DNA of 35,002 bases. It comes from Gammaproteobacteria bacterium (GTDB lineage Bacteria > Pseudomonadota > Gammaproteobacteria > DRLM01). The stretch spans positions 1 through 35,002 of the forward strand of contig DRLM01000075.1 of NCBI GenBank assembly GCA_011375345.1, written 5' to 3'. The translations under genes and the position numbers were made by a program. Shown here in pieces: positions 1 through 8,403 of this stretch. Below the pieces are notes generated by a model, which had not been told where the DNA came from, searched no databases, and saw nothing but the letters and a program-made list of their open reading frames with translations. Each line of letters starts with the position of its first letter. Position 1 is the stretch's first letter.

Positions 1-904
1 CCCGCCGTTGTTGGAAGACACGCCGGCGCTGTTCCAGTATCGCCAGGGTGTCCGGCTCGAACGCCGCCAGGGCGGCGTGCTGCGCCGGTGTCGGGGCGGC
101 CAAGAATAAGTTTTGCGCCAGACGCTCCAGGCAGGGGATGTAAGCGGGCGGGGCCACCAGCCAGCCCAGGCGCCAGCCGGTCATGCCGAAATATTTGGAA
201 AAGCTGTTTACCACGAACAGTTCATCGGACACGGCCAGGGCGCTGGACGGCGCGATACCGTACACCAGCGCGTGGTAAACCTCATCCACCACCACCCGGC
301 CCCCGGCGCGGTGCACAACATCAACAATCGTCCGCAACCGTTCGGCCGGCATCAAGGTGCCCGTGGGGTTGGCAGGCGAGGCCAGCAGCAAGGCGGCACT
401 GCGCGCCGACCAGGCGGACTGCACGGCCGCCACGGTGGGTTGAAAGCCGTCTTCCGCGCGCACCGGCAAACTCTCCACCTCCCCTTCCACCAGGCGCACC
501 AAATGGCGGTTGCAGGGATAGCCGGGGTCGGCCATGAGCACCTGCGCGCCCGCTTCCACCAGCGCGGCCACCGCCAGTTGCAGAGCCCCCGAGGCACCAG
601 GCGTAACAACAATGCGCGCCGGCGCGATGCTCAAATCATAACGCTGCTGATAGAACGCGCTGATGGCCTCGCGCAGGGCTGGCAGCCCGGTGGCGGGAGT
701 GTAACGGGTCAGGCCGCCGCGCAGGGCACGTACCCCGGCCTCAACGATGGGCGCGGGGGTGGGAAAATCCGGCTCGCCCACTTCCATGTGGACGATGTCG
801 CGCCCCGCCGCTTCCAGGGCCCGGGCCCGGGCCAGGAGTTCCATCACGTAAAAGGGCTGAATCGCCGCCGCGCGCCGGGCCAGGGGGCGGGGTTCAAGCG
901 CCAT
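1..904 (-). CDS. PLP-dependent aminotransferase, class I/II (C-terminus cut by window edge)
   Basis: Reading the minus strand from an ATG at 904 gives an open frame of about 301 codons that runs off the left edge. It has the fold-type I aminotransferase pattern: an N-terminal VGEPDFPTP substrate-arm motif, TRYTPATGLPALREA, a glycine-rich TPGASGALQLA cofactor-phosphate loop, ASPANPTGT, and SFSKYFGMTGWRLGW. The lysine in the last motif (about residue 237) should form the Schiff base with PLP. The family transfers amino groups between amino acids such as aspartate or alanine and 2-oxo acids in the cytoplasm. The exact substrate cannot be read from sequence. The start overlaps the end of the HAD phosphatase gene by 11 bp, so the two are probably co-transcribed and translationally coupled. 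Roughly 90 C-terminal residues are missing, judging by the usual length of about 390. Confidence 0.9.
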   Translation of the reverse strand, partial: MALEPRPLARRAAAIQPFYVMELLARARALEAAGRDIVHMEVGEPDFPTPAPIVEAGVRALRGGLTRYTPATGLPALREAISAFYQQRYDLSIAPARIVVTPGASGALQLAVAALVEAGAQVLMADPGYPCNRHLVRLVEGEVESLPVRAEDGFQPTVAAVQSAWSARSAALLLASPANPTGTLMPAERLRTIVDVVHRAGGRVVVDEVYHALVYGIAPSSALAVSDELFVVNSFSKYFGMTGWRLGWLVAPPAYIPCLERLAQNLFLAAPTPAQHAALAAFEPDTLAILEQRRRVFQQRR

Positions 905-1694
905 GCAACACCTGCTGCCCACCCACGGCCCTGGCATGCAGTTTGCGCAGCAAGGCCAGATCCACCCAGCGATGACCGCAGGCATCCCCCCCCAGCACGG
1001 TCATGGGCCGGTCCGGCTCCCCCAGCTGATCCACCACCAGCACCGCACCGCTGAAGTCCTCGCCCCGGCTGTAGTCACTCACCGTCACCACAGTGGGAAT
1101 ACCGGCGCCGACGGCGGATTGCACGCCGTTGGCGGTGTCTTCCAGGGCCAGACATGCCTGGGCACACAGCCCCAGTTCATCCAGCACATAGTGATAAATG
1201 TCCGGCGCGGGTTTTTTGTGCGGCACAACGTCGCCGGCGCCGACCACGTCGAACCACGCCGCGACGTCGGGGCCGAAGGAATGCGTCAACAAGGCATCAA
1301 CGTTTTCCGGTGACGTCGTGGTGGCAATGGCCAGCCGCAGCCCCCCCGCCTGCGCTTCCTTCATCAGGCGCACCACACCCGGGCGCGGCGGCAGCTCACC
1401 CCGGGCCATGGCCGCGGCGTAGTGGCGGTTCTTCGCCTGGTGCAGACGCGGTATCACATCCGCCACCTCCCCCATGGCGGGGGGGAGCACGGCCCCGTGA
1501 TCACGCAGGTAGCGGGTGATGCGTTCCTTGCCACCGCCCACTTTCAACAGCTCGCCGTAGAGGGCCTCGCTCCAGCGCCATTCCAGACCCGCCTCAGCGA
1601 AGGCGCGGTTAAAAGCCGGCAGGTGACCCAGGCGTTCGGTTTCCGCCAGGGTGCCATCCACGTCAAAAATCAAAGCCTCAAGTTTTCGCGTCAT
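894..1694 (-). CDS. cbbY: HAD-superfamily phosphatase, CbbY-like
   Basis: A 266-residue cytoplasmic HAD hydrolase. Motif I is FDVDGTLAETE, with the nucleophile Asp11 and acid/base Asp13. Motif II lies in the IATTTS segment, a KKPAPDIY lysine motif follows, and motif III is LEDTANGVQSA. The cap segment with LLKVGGGKERI matches CbbY proteins of autotrophic proteobacteria, which dephosphorylate xylulose-1,5-bisphosphate, a misfire product that inhibits RuBisCO. No RuBisCO gene is in this window, so that role rests on family resemblance only. Another sugar-phosphate phosphatase such as a beta-phosphoglucomutase-like enzyme is possible. It is divergent from dksA and overlaps the downstream aminotransferase by 11 bp. 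Confidence 0.82.
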   Translation of the reverse strand: MTRKLEALIFDVDGTLAETERLGHLPAFNRAFAEAGLEWRWSEALYGELLKVGGGKERITRYLRDHGAVLPPAMGEVADVIPRLHQAKNRHYAAAMARGELPPRPGVVRLMKEAQAGGLRLAIATTTSPENVDALLTHSFGPDVAAWFDVVGAGDVVPHKKPAPDIYHYVLDELGLCAQACLALEDTANGVQSAVGAGIPTVVTVSDYSRGEDFSGAVLVVDQLGEPDRPMTVLGGDACGHRWVDLALLRKLHARAVGGQQVLHGA

Positions 1695-1785
1695 GGATCC
1701 GAATGTTAGGAATTTGGAGGCGCCATGCTACCATAGCGCCCCGCCGGGGGTCGCCTTGGCCAACAGCGCACGAAAGAGCCGGTTC

Positions 1786-1814
1786 TTGCTTACCGATTCC
1801 CGATTTGGTATAGA
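1786..1814 (+). promoter_or_regulatory. Sigma-70-like promoter of dksA
   Basis: A -35 box TTGCTT (1786-1791) is followed, after a 17-nt spacer, by a -10 box TATAGA (1809-1814). The dksA ATG is about 30 nt further on, preceded by a Shine-Dalgarno AGGAG at 1832-1836 with a 9-nt gap. The spacing and position are ideal for a housekeeping promoter. It was found by inspection only. Confidence 0.6.
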
Positions 1815-1845
1815 GGTCAGCTTCGCTTTGCAGGAGACTTAAGTA

Positions 1846-2316
1846 ATGCCCGCAGCCAAAACATCCAGCGGCGCTCAGAAGAAGAAAAAAGCAACGGCGC
1901 TTCAAGGCTTTAAGGACTTCACGCCCTATAAACCGAAAAAGGGCGAAGCCTATATGAATGACCGGCAGAAGGACCATTTCCGCGCCCTTCTGAATGCCTG
2001 GAAAAAAGAACTCATGGAAGAGGTGGACCGCACCATGCATTACATGCAGGACGAGGCGGCCAATTTCCCCGACCCCAATGACCGCGCCAGCCAGGAATCG
2101 GATTTCACCCTGGAACTGCGCGCCCGCGACCGGGAACGCAAACTGATCAAGAAGATCGAGCAGACCCTGATCCGCATCGACAACGACGACTACGGTTACT
2201 GCGACAGCTGCGGCGTCGAAATCGGCATCCGCCGCCTGGAAGCCCGCCCCACCGCCACGCTCTGCATAGACTGCAAGACCCTGGACGAAATCCGCGAGAA
2301 GCAGCTGCGCGACTGA
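1846..2316 (+). CDS. dksA: RNA polymerase-binding transcription factor DksA
   Basis: A 156-residue homologue of DksA, which enters the secondary channel of RNA polymerase and, with ppGpp, represses stable-RNA promoters and activates amino-acid promoters. The coiled-coil domain carries the tip motif NFPDPNDRASQES, with the two acidic residues Asp76 and Asp79. The globular domain has a four-cysteine zinc finger (CDSC at 119-122, CIDC at 140-143), so this is the zinc-binding and not the Cys-poor DksA2 type. The N-terminus is about five residues longer than in E. coli and lysine-rich. It is a single gene with its own promoter and RBS. The tRNA-fMet promoter elsewhere in this window has the GC-rich discriminator expected of a DksA target. 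Confidence 0.97.
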   Translation: MPAAKTSSGAQKKKKATALQGFKDFTPYKPKKGEAYMNDRQKDHFRALLNAWKKELMEEVDRTMHYMQDEAANFPDPNDRASQESDFTLELRARDRERKLIKKIEQTLIRIDNDDYGYCDSCGVEIGIRRLEARPTATLCIDCKTLDEIREKQLRD

Positions 2317-2368
2317 ACCGGCTTGAACAGGGTCGGCCTCTCAGGACTGACCCGGGATCTGGCGTTTT

Positions 2369-2641
2369 TTATTCGTCACGCATCCGCAAGCCGTTGGAAC
2401 GTGCGAAGGCCAGTATATGATCAAAGGCCACCGGGTCGTCCCGCTCCAGAGAGCGATCCACCACCAGGCACTTCTCCCCATTGAGCACTTGCGGCCGCAC
2501 CGTACGCGCATAGTGCAAACGGTGGTCCGGCCCGAACTGGGCCCAGGTGGCCGACAGGCGCTCGATCCAGTCACTGGGGCGGAACCGCCTGCCGTCTTCC
2601 ACCACGCTCTCAATCACCAGTCGCGAAATGCTTGTGGTCAT
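2369..2641 (-). CDS. DUF3579 domain protein
   Basis: A 90-residue protein starting MTTSISRLVIESV and containing SDWIERLSATWAQFG and a C-terminal AFDHILAFARSNGLR. This matches the small DUF3579 family of beta- and gammaproteobacteria, whose function is not known. No signal peptide, membrane segment or metal motif is visible, so it is probably cytoplasmic. The ATG at 2641 is chosen because family resemblance begins there; a longer frame to 2710 is low-complexity and atypical. The RBS is weak (GGTGA). It is convergent with dksA, with about 50 bp between, and divergent from acs. Confidence 0.75.
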   Translation of the reverse strand: MTTSISRLVIESVVEDGRRFRPSDWIERLSATWAQFGPDHRLHYARTVRPQVLNGEKCLVVDRSLERDDPVAFDHILAFARSNGLRMRDE

Positions 2642-2678
2642 CGTGTTGTCACCCGCTGTTGAAACCCGCTCTCCTCCA

Positions 2679-2708
2679 GGCGGGGCTGCTGCCACGCAGC
2701 ACCCCGCC
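2679..2708. other. Hairpin in the DUF3579-acs divergent spacer
   Basis: The arms 2679-2690 and 2698-2708 pair over 11 bp with a single-base bulge around a 7-nt loop. It lies in the 234-bp spacer between the divergent DUF3579 and acs genes. There is no T-tract on either side, so it is not an obvious intrinsic terminator. It could be an operator or part of an acs leader. Nothing else firm was found in this spacer. Confidence 0.35.
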
Positions 2709-2875
2709 AACCATCCTCGGTATCGGACAGGCCTCCGTGCCGCTTAACCGTGAGGGCAAGTATTTTTCCGCGTTGTGATCCATGCCTCAAAGCGCGCCCG
2801 CCCTGTCCGGGTGATGCACCAGGCAGCGTGTCTTGCTACCATGACGCAGCATGGGAGAACCACCCGGGAGGACAC

Positions 2876-4840
2876 ATGGAACAGGAAAAAATAGAATCGA
2901 TATTGCAGGAAAAACGCCAGTTTGCACCCCCCCCCTCGTTTGCCGAACAGGCCCGGATCAAGCCGGCGGACATGCAGCTCATGCGGCGCCGCGCCGATGG
3001 TGACAATCCCGGATTTTGGGCGAAACTCGCCCGCCAGGAACTCCGCTGGCACACCCCCTTCACCAAAATCCTGGATGAAGAAAATGCCCCCCACTATCGC
3101 TGGTTTTCCGACGGGATATTAAACGTGTCCTACAACTGCCTGGACCGGCATCTGGAACACAAGGCCAACAAAACGGCCATCGTCTTCGAAGGCGAACAGG
3201 GCGATGTACGCCGCCTCAGCTATGGTGAACTGCACGCCGAGGTGTGCCGCTTCGCCAACGCCTTGAAAACCCAGGGCGCCCAGGCCGGCGACCGCGTCGT
3301 CATCTACATGCCCATGGTACCGGAAGCGGTGATCGCCATGCAGGCCTGCGCCCGCATCGGCGCCATTCATTCAGTGGTGTTCGGCGGTTTCTCGGCCGAG
3401 TCCCTCAAAGACCGCATCGAAGACGCGGGAGCCCGTTTTCTCATCACCGCCGACGGCGGCCACCGGGGCGGCAAGATTGTCGAGCTGAAACGCGCCGCCG
3501 ACACTGCCCTGGCCAAAGGCTGCGCCAGCATCGAAAAAGTCATCGTCCTAAAACGCAGCGGCCAGGACATTGCAATGGAAAAAGGCCGCGACATCTGGTG
3601 GGACGAGGTCATGGCGGGCGCGAGCAGCGATTGTGAGCCGGAATGGGTCAACGCCGAGCACCCTCTGTTCCTGCTCTACACCTCCGGCTCCACCGGCAAA
3701 CCCAAAGGCATCCAGCATGCCAGCGCCGGCTACCTGCTGTGCACCATCACTACCATGAAGTGGGTGTTCGACATTCGCGACAACGATCTCTTTTGGTGCA
3801 CCGCCGATGTAGGCTGGATCACCGGCCACAGCTATGTCACCTACGGCCCCCTCGCCTGCGGCGCCACCATGCTGATGTACGAAGGCGCCCCCACAGTGCC
3901 CGACGCCGGCCGCTTCTGGAAGATCTGCCAGGATCACAAGGTCACCATCTTCTACACCGCGCCCACCGCCATCCGGGCCCTGATGAAATCCGGTGACGAT
4001 GTGCCCGGCCGCTATGATCTGTCCAGCCTGCGCCTGCTCGGCACGGTGGGTGAACCCATCAATCCGGAAGCATGGATGTGGTACCACCGGGTGATCGGCA
4101 AACAACGCTGCCCCATTGTGGACACCTGGTGGCAGACCGAAACCGGCGCCCACATGATTGCGCCCATACCGGGGGCAATGCCCACCAAGCCGGGCTCCTG
4201 CACCCTGCCCCTGCCCGGTATCGAGGCCGACGTGGTGGACGAGGCCGGCAACAGCGTCACCGAACCCGACCGCGGTGGCTATCTGGTAATCAAAAAGCCC
4301 TGGCCCTCCATGCTGCGCACCGTGTGGGGAGACGACGCGCGCTACCGGAAAACATATTGGGGCAAGTTCGGCGGCAAATACTACTTGGCCGGCGACAGCG
4401 CCCGCAAGGACAGGGACGGTTATTTCTGGATCATGGGGCGCATTGACGATGTACTCAACGTCTCCGGCCACCGCCTGGGAACGATGGAAATCGAATCGGC
4501 CCTGGTGGCCCACCCGCGGGTGGCCGAGGCCGCCGTGGTGGGCCATCCTGACGAAATCAAGGGTGAAGCCATCGCCGCCTTTGTGGTCCTGAAAGGCCAG
4601 CGTCCGGCCGGCGGGGTGGATGAAGCGCTCACCCAGGAACTGCGCCAATGGGTGGCCGAAGAGATCGGCCCCATCGCCCGGCCCGATGACATCCGCTATG
4701 CGGACAACCTCCCCAAAACCCGCTCAGGGAAAATCATGCGCCGCTTGCTGCGCGCCATCGCCCGTGGTGAGGAAATCACCCAAGACACCTCCACCCTGGA
4801 AAACGAGGGCATACTGGCCCAACTTCAGGGCAGGGAATGA
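2876..4840 (+). CDS. acs: Acetyl-CoA synthetase (AMP-forming)
   Basis: A 654-residue ANL-family ligase, the normal Acs length (652 in E. coli). It makes acetyl-CoA from acetate, ATP and CoA through acetyl-AMP in the cytoplasm. Visible motifs are the phosphate loop [13 protein letters not shown], the YEGAP motif, the core [10 protein letters not shown] (whose Trp closes the acetate pocket and argues against a long-chain acyl substrate), the hinge region [13 protein letters not shown], and a C-terminal [10 protein letters not shown]. The Lys at about 619 in the last motif is the residue acetylated and inactivated by Pat-type enzymes in relatives. The start at 2876 has a GGGAGG RBS directly upstream; a longer frame from 2750 has no family resemblance. 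A propionyl-CoA synthetase is a less likely alternative. The gene stands alone between oppositely oriented neighbours. Confidence 0.95.
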   Translation: MEQEKIESILQEKRQFAPPPSFAEQARIKPADMQLMRRRADGDNPGFWAKLARQELRWHTPFTKILDEENAPHYRWFSDGILNVSYNCLDRHLEHKANKTAIVFEGEQGDVRRLSYGELHAEVCRFANALKTQGAQAGDRVVIYMPMVPEAVIAMQACARIGAIHSVVFGGFSAESLKDRIEDAGARFLITADGGHRGGKIVELKRAADTALAKGCASIEKVIVLKRSGQDIAMEKGRDIWWDEVMAGASSDCEPEWVNAEHPLFLLYTSGSTGKPKGIQHASAGYLLCTITTMKWVFDIRDNDLFWCTADVGWITGHSYVTYGPLACGATMLMYEGAPTVPDAGRFWKICQDHKVTIFYTAPTAIRALMKSGDDVPGRYDLSSLRLLGTVGEPINPEAWMWYHRVIGKQRCPIVDTWWQTETGAHMIAPIPGAMPTKPGSCTLPLPGIEADVVDEAGNSVTEPDRGGYLVIKKPWPSMLRTVWGDDARYRKTYWGKFGGKYYLAGDSARKDRDGYFWIMGRIDDVLNVSGHRLGTMEIESALVAHPRVAEAAVVGHPDEIKGEAIAAFVVLKGQRPAGGVDEALTQELRQWVAEEIGPIARPDDIRYADNLPKTRSGKIMRRLLRAIARGEEITQDTSTLENEGILAQLQGRE

Positions 4841-4859
4841 CATACTCAGGCGGGCAGAG

Positions 4860-4920
4860 GGCCTCTGTCTTGCTATTAAGAGAGGCCGCGCGCCCCTGCC
4901 CCCCTTGGGGCAGGAGCGCG
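4860..4920. terminator. Two hairpins between convergent acs and hsp20 genes
   Basis: A 7-bp stem (4860-4866 with 4881-4887) is followed by a strong GC hairpin. In the latter an 8-bp stem (4895-4902 with 4907-4914) around a 4-nt loop is extended by five more pairs after one mismatch, giving 4889-4920. The location between two convergent stop codons fits a bidirectional terminator. Neither strand has a clear T-tract, so the call is tentative. Confidence 0.4.
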
Positions 4921-4943
4921 GGACGGTGCTGTCTTGATCTTGA

Positions 4944-5447
4944 TCAATCAACGCGGACCTCAACACGCCGACTGCGTGCCCGCGCGCTCTTGGGTAATGT
5001 CACGGTGAGCACGCCCCGACGGTAGCGGGCCCGGGCCTGGCTGTCGTCCACTTCAACCGGCAGGGGCACTGCCCGCTGGAACCGGCCGTACGCCCGCTCC
5101 ATGGTGTAGAACTGATCATTGCGCCGCTCTCGGGAAAAATGTTTCTCACCGCTGACCACCAGCAGACCGTCCACCACCTGGATATCGAAATCCTCCGGCT
5201 CCATGCCCGGCACTTCCAGCTTGACAATGACATCCTGGTCCGTCGCACTCACATCCGCCGCCAGCACCGCCCACGGCGAGGCGTAACGTAACACTTGTTG
5301 CTCCGCCGACTCCAGCCCGCCTTCGGCCTGCTTGTGAGTAAAACGCGTCAACGCCTGCGCCGCCCGCTGCCGCAACTGATGCCAGGCATCCGACAACGAA
5401 GACCATGCCCGTTCGAGACCTTCCCTGACAGGTTGCAGATTCGCCAT
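4944..5447 (-). CDS. Small heat-shock protein, Hsp20/alpha-crystallin family (second of pair)
   Basis: A 167-residue protein with an N-terminal, helix-rich extension of about 57 residues and an alpha-crystallin domain from about residue 58 (WAVLAADVSATDQ) to the diagnostic RRGVLTVTLPK near the C-terminus. These proteins bind unfolding clients without ATP and pass them to DnaK/ClpB. It lacks a clear C-terminal IXI/V tail beyond VEVRVD, which may alter oligomer assembly. The gene has its own GGGAGG RBS and starts 26 nt after the stop of the first hsp20, so the two form an operon. The long N-terminal region differs strongly from that of the neighbour, which suggests mixed oligomers or distinct clients rather than a recent duplication. 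Confidence 0.92.
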   Translation of the reverse strand: MANLQPVREGLERAWSSLSDAWHQLRQRAAQALTRFTHKQAEGGLESAEQQVLRYASPWAVLAADVSATDQDVIVKLEVPGMEPEDFDIQVVDGLLVVSGEKHFSRERRNDQFYTMERAYGRFQRAVPLPVEVDDSQARARYRRGVLTVTLPKSARARSRRVEVRVD

Positions 5448-5473
5448 ACGATCACCTCCCGGACAAAATCGGA

Positions 5474-5905
5474 TCAGCTCTCCACCTTAATGCGCCGGGC
5501 CTGTGCCTGACGCCGCTTGGGGATGTTGATTTCCAATACACCGTTTTTCCCTTGGGCCGTAACACCCTCGGCATCCGCGGTATCCGGCAAGACAAAGCGG
5601 CGATAGAAACTGCCCATGGGGCGTTCCCGCCGTTTGAAGCCGTTCCCTGATTCCTCCCGGTTGCCGCGAATTGCAAGAACACCGTTTTCCATGGTGATCT
5701 CCACCTGGGACGGATCGACGCCGGGAATGTCCGCGCTGATGACAAAGGCTTCATCCTTTTCACGAATGTCCACCAGGGGCACCCAGTCACTGGTGACCGC
5801 AACGCCCTGGGCCCGGGCCTCCGGCTGGCGCGCGTCAAACAGGCGGTTGACTTCCTGTTGCAACTGCTCCATCAACGAAAAGGGGTCATAAGATGAATAA
5901 GCCAT
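5474..5905 (-). CDS. Small heat-shock protein, Hsp20/alpha-crystallin family (first of pair)
   Basis: A 143-residue Hsp20. A short N-terminal region (SSYDPFSLMEQLQQEVNRLF) typical of class A bacterial sHsps precedes an alpha-crystallin domain from about residue 41 (WVPLVDIREKDEAFV) through NGVLEINIPK, followed by a tail ending ARRIKVES. It is an ATP-independent holdase in the cytoplasm. The ATG at 5905 has a perfect AGGAGG RBS (5915-5920) with a 9-nt gap. Upstream lie a palindrome-rich leader and a sigma-32-like promoter (6149-6177), so heat induction is likely. It is co-transcribed with the second hsp20. Confidence 0.94.
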   Translation of the reverse strand: MAYSSYDPFSLMEQLQQEVNRLFDARQPEARAQGVAVTSDWVPLVDIREKDEAFVISADIPGVDPSQVEITMENGVLAIRGNREESGNGFKRRERPMGSFYRRFVLPDTADAEGVTAQGKNGVLEINIPKRRQAQARRIKVES

Positions 5906-5947
5906 GGTGTGTTGCCTCCTGAATTGCTCTGCTGCCCTATGAATACT

Positions 5948-6013
5948 CCACCGGCTAAAGCCGGTGGTTTCGGGTTACGGCTGGAAGCCGGATTGGTCGG
6001 CCATTCGGCCGAC
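5948..6013. repeat. Cluster of three palindromes, left part of an IS200/IS605- or REP-like element
   Basis: Three hairpins lie in a row. A perfect 9-bp stem with a 2-nt loop occupies 5948-5967 and contains the core CCGGCTAAAGCCGG. A 5-bp stem with a 3-nt loop occupies 5978-5990. A 7-bp stem with a 4-nt loop occupies 5996-6013. Such subterminal hairpins with a CCGGCTAAAGCCGG core resemble ends of IS200/IS605-family elements and REP sequences mobilised by RAYT transposases. No transposase gene is present, so this would be a non-autonomous copy or relic. The resemblance is from memory, not from a search. Confidence 0.5.
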
Positions 6014-6056
6014 TGAAAAAAACCACGAACTGCAACCAATGCGCAATCCGCGTGAA

Positions 6057-6125
6057 TCGGCATATAACTGCGAACCGGTGTTGCTTCGCAACAGCTCATA
6101 TGCCGGCTAAAGCCGGGGGATTTAC
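6057..6125. repeat. Nested palindromes, right part of the same element
   Basis: An outer pair of 8-bp arms (CGGCATAT and its complement) encloses an inner 6-bp stem with a 3-nt loop (TGTTGCTTCGCAACA). Immediately after comes a second copy, in the same orientation, of the CCGGCTAAAGCCGG core followed by GGGGATTT. Together with 5948-6013 it gives a roughly 180-bp unit bounded by direct copies of the same palindrome. The whole 5906-6262 gap contains no plausible gene. Confidence 0.5.
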
Positions 6126-6148
6126 AGATCCCCTATTTGTGACTTTAA

Positions 6149-6177
6149 ATTTGGGACCGCAGCGACAATTTCAAGGG
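6149..6177 (-). promoter_or_regulatory. Sigma-32 (RpoH)-like promoter of the hsp20 operon
   Basis: On the minus strand CCCTTGAA (6177-6170) is followed by a 13-nt spacer and TCCCAAAT (6156-6149). This matches the heat-shock promoter layout known from groE in E. coli (CTTGAA, 13 nt, CCCCATTT) in spacing and in 6 of 8 bases of the -10 box. It lies downstream of the pnp terminator and upstream of hsp20, and implies a leader of about 235 nt that includes the palindrome cluster. Confidence 0.6.
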
Positions 6178-6212
6178 CTCGCGGACCTTTGCCCACACGG
6201 TGGCGCAGGAAC

Positions 6213-6238
6213 AAAAAAAGGGGCCCCCGGCCCCCCTT
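6213..6238 (-). terminator. Rho-independent terminator of pnp
   Basis: Minus-strand reading gives a GC-rich hairpin made of GGGG and CCCC arms around CCGGG, followed directly by seven T residues. It begins about 25 nt after the pnp stop codon and should end the long rimP-to-pnp transcript before the hsp20 promoter. Confidence 0.8.
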
Positions 6239-6262
6239 GACTGCGGCGATACGTGCCGCCGT

Positions 6263-8344
6263 CTATTGATCCACTGCCTTGATACTCAGCCGCACCCGGC
6301 CCTGCTTGTCGATTTCCAGGACTTTGACTTTGACAATATCTCCCTCCCTGAGCTTGTCGGACACACTCTGCACCCGTTCCTCGGAAATCTGGGAAATATG
6401 AACCAAGCCGTCCTTGCCCGGCAAAATAGTAACAAAGGCGCCGAAATCCATGATCTTGCTCACTTTGCCCTCATAGACCTTGCCCACTTCCACATCGGCG
6501 GTAATCTCTTCAATGCGGCGGCGCGCCTCCATGGCCGCGGCCTTGTCCACAGACGCTATTTTGATGGTGCCATCGTCAGTGATGTCGATTTCGGTCCCGG
6601 TCTCCTCGGTGATGGAGCGGATGGTGGCGCCGCCCTTGCCGATCACGTCGCGGATACGCTCGGGGTTGATTTTCATGGTGACGTAGCGCGGCGCGTATTC
6701 GGACAACTCTTCGCGGGGCTTGTCGATGACCTTGGCCATCTCACCCAGAATGTGCTGGCGCCCCGCCTTGGCCTGCTCCAGGGCCACATCCATGATTTCA
6801 CGGGTGATCCCCTTGATTTTGATGTCCATCTGCAGGGCCGTAATGCCCCCGGCCGTCCCCGCCACTTTGAAATCCATGTCGCCCAGGTGGTCCTCATCTC
6901 CCAGGATGTCGCTCAGCACCTGGAACTGATCTCCTTCTTTGATCAGGCCCATGGCAATACCCGCCACCGGCGCTTTCAGGGGAACACCGGCATCCATCAT
7001 GGACAAACTGGAACCGCATACCGATGCCATGGAGCTGGACCCGTTGGACTCGGTGATCTCCGACACCACCCTTACCGTATAGGGATACTCGTCCATATCA
7101 GGCATCACCGCCATCACGCCCCGCTTGGCCAGGCGGCCATGGCCTATTTCGCGCCGCTTGGGACTGCCCACAAAGCCAGCCTCGCCGACGCTGTAGGGCG
7201 GAAAATTGTAGTGCAGCATAAAGGGTTCGCGGTATTCGCCCTCGATGGCATCAATCACCTGGGCGTCGCGCGCCGTGCCCAATGTGGTCACCACCAGGGC
7301 CTGGGTTTCACCGCGGGTGAACAGGGCCGAACCATGCGTGCGCGGCAATACGCCCACCCGGATGGAAATGGGACGCACGGTTTTGGTGTCACGCCCGTCG
7401 ATGCGGGGATGGCCGGCGAGGATCCGGCTGCGCACTGTGTTCTTTTCCAAGGCACCAAAGGCATCGCGGACCTGTTCCGCATCCCACAGCGAGTCTTCAC
7501 CGGCCAGCTCAGCCAGGGCGGCCTGGCGGATCTCCGCCACTTTCTGCTGACGGGTCTGCTTCTCGGCAATCTGATAGGCCTCAGCCAGGGCCGCGGCGCA
7601 GCGTTCAGCCACGGCTTGCTGCAGTGCCTCATCCACGGGCGGCGGCTGCCAGTCCCAGGCCGGTTTGCCCGCAACCGCGGCCAGTTCTTCAATGGCCTGG
7701 ATAGCCGTTTGCATTTGCTCATGGCCGAACATCACCGCACCCAGCATGACCGACTCCGGCAACTGGCGGGCTTCGGATTCCACCATCAATACCGCATCTG
7801 CGGTCCCGGCCACCACCAAGTCCAGCTCGGACTCTTTGAGCGCGGTCAGCGTGGGATTGAGCACATATTCGCCATTTTTGTAGCCCACCCGGGCGGCACC
7901 TATGGGGCCGTCAAACGGCAGACCGGACAAGGCCAGGGCGGCGGACGCGCCCAGCATGGCGGGAACGTCTGGGTCGATGTCCTTGTCAATGGACATGACC
8001 GTGGCGATCACCTGGACTTCGTTGGTAAAGCCCTTGGGAAACAAAGGGCGCAGTGGCCGGTCGATCAGCCTTGAGGTCAGCGTTTCCTTTTCGGTGGGAC
8101 GCCCTTCGCGCTTGAAAAAACCGCCTGGAATCTTGCCCCCCGCGTAAGTGCGTTCCATGTAATTGACGGTAAGCGGAAAGAAGTCGCGCCCCTCCACCGC
8201 TTCGCTCACACCAACGGCCGTCACCAGCACGACCGTGTCGCCCATGCTGATCAACACCGCACCAGAGGCCTGGCGGGCGATTTCATTGGTCTCAATGGTT
8301 ACGGTGTGCTCGCCGTACTGGAAAACTTTTTTTTGCGGTGTCAC
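6263..8344 (-). CDS. pnp: Polyribonucleotide nucleotidyltransferase (PNPase)
   Basis: A 693-residue phosphorolytic 3'-to-5' exoribonuclease and degradosome component. Order of domains: the first RNase PH fold (from [15 protein letters not shown], about 1-140), an all-helical linker, the second, catalytic RNase PH fold ([63 protein letters not shown]), a KH domain with the loop IGKGG, and a C-terminal S1 domain ([15 protein letters not shown]). The start is the GTG at 8344 because homology begins with [10 protein letters not shown] and a good AAGGA RBS precedes it; the frame continues further upstream without homology. It is last in the nusA-infB-rpsO operon. A hairpin between rpsO and pnp may allow RNase III/PNPase autoregulation as in E. 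coli. Confidence 0.97.
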   Translation of the reverse strand: MTPQKKVFQYGEHTVTIETNEIARQASGAVLISMGDTVVLVTAVGVSEAVEGRDFFPLTVNYMERTYAGGKIPGGFFKREGRPTEKETLTSRLIDRPLRPLFPKGFTNEVQVIATVMSIDKDIDPDVPAMLGASAALALSGLPFDGPIGAARVGYKNGEYVLNPTLTALKESELDLVVAGTADAVLMVESEARQLPESVMLGAVMFGHEQMQTAIQAIEELAAVAGKPAWDWQPPPVDEALQQAVAERCAAALAEAYQIAEKQTRQQKVAEIRQAALAELAGEDSLWDAEQVRDAFGALEKNTVRSRILAGHPRIDGRDTKTVRPISIRVGVLPRTHGSALFTRGETQALVVTTLGTARDAQVIDAIEGEYREPFMLHYNFPPYSVGEAGFVGSPKRREIGHGRLAKRGVMAVMPDMDEYPYTVRVVSEITESNGSSSMASVCGSSLSMMDAGVPLKAPVAGIAMGLIKEGDQFQVLSDILGDEDHLGDMDFKVAGTAGGITALQMDIKIKGITREIMDVALEQAKAGRQHILGEMAKVIDKPREELSEYAPRYVTMKINPERIRDVIGKGGATIRSITEETGTEIDITDDGTIKIASVDKAAAMEARRRIEEITADVEVGKVYEGKVSKIMDFGAFVTILPGKDGLVHISQISEERVQSVSDKLREGDIVKVKVLEIDKQGRVRLSIKAVDQ

Positions 8345-8403
8345 GAGTGATTCCTTACGCAAGAGAAGTATAAGAGGTGGTACGAGGGCCCCGCCCGGGC
8401 CGC

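Noticed and set aside
2317-2370. Possible intrinsic terminator after dksA
   Set aside because: There is a run of six T at 2365-2370, but no strong hairpin lies directly before it; a 5-bp stem further upstream is too distant.
2750-2875. Extended N-terminus for acs
   Set aside because: The added 42 residues are Cys/Pro-rich with no Acs homology, and a good RBS precedes the ATG at 2876.
5948-6125. Repeats considered as a CRISPR array
   Set aside because: Only two copies of a short palindromic core exist, spacing is irregular and no cas genes are nearby.
6200-8074. Long plus-strand open frame opposite pnp (624 codons)
   Set aside because: It is the antisense of pnp, rich in His, Gly and Arg as expected for a GC-rich shadow frame, and has no domain pattern.
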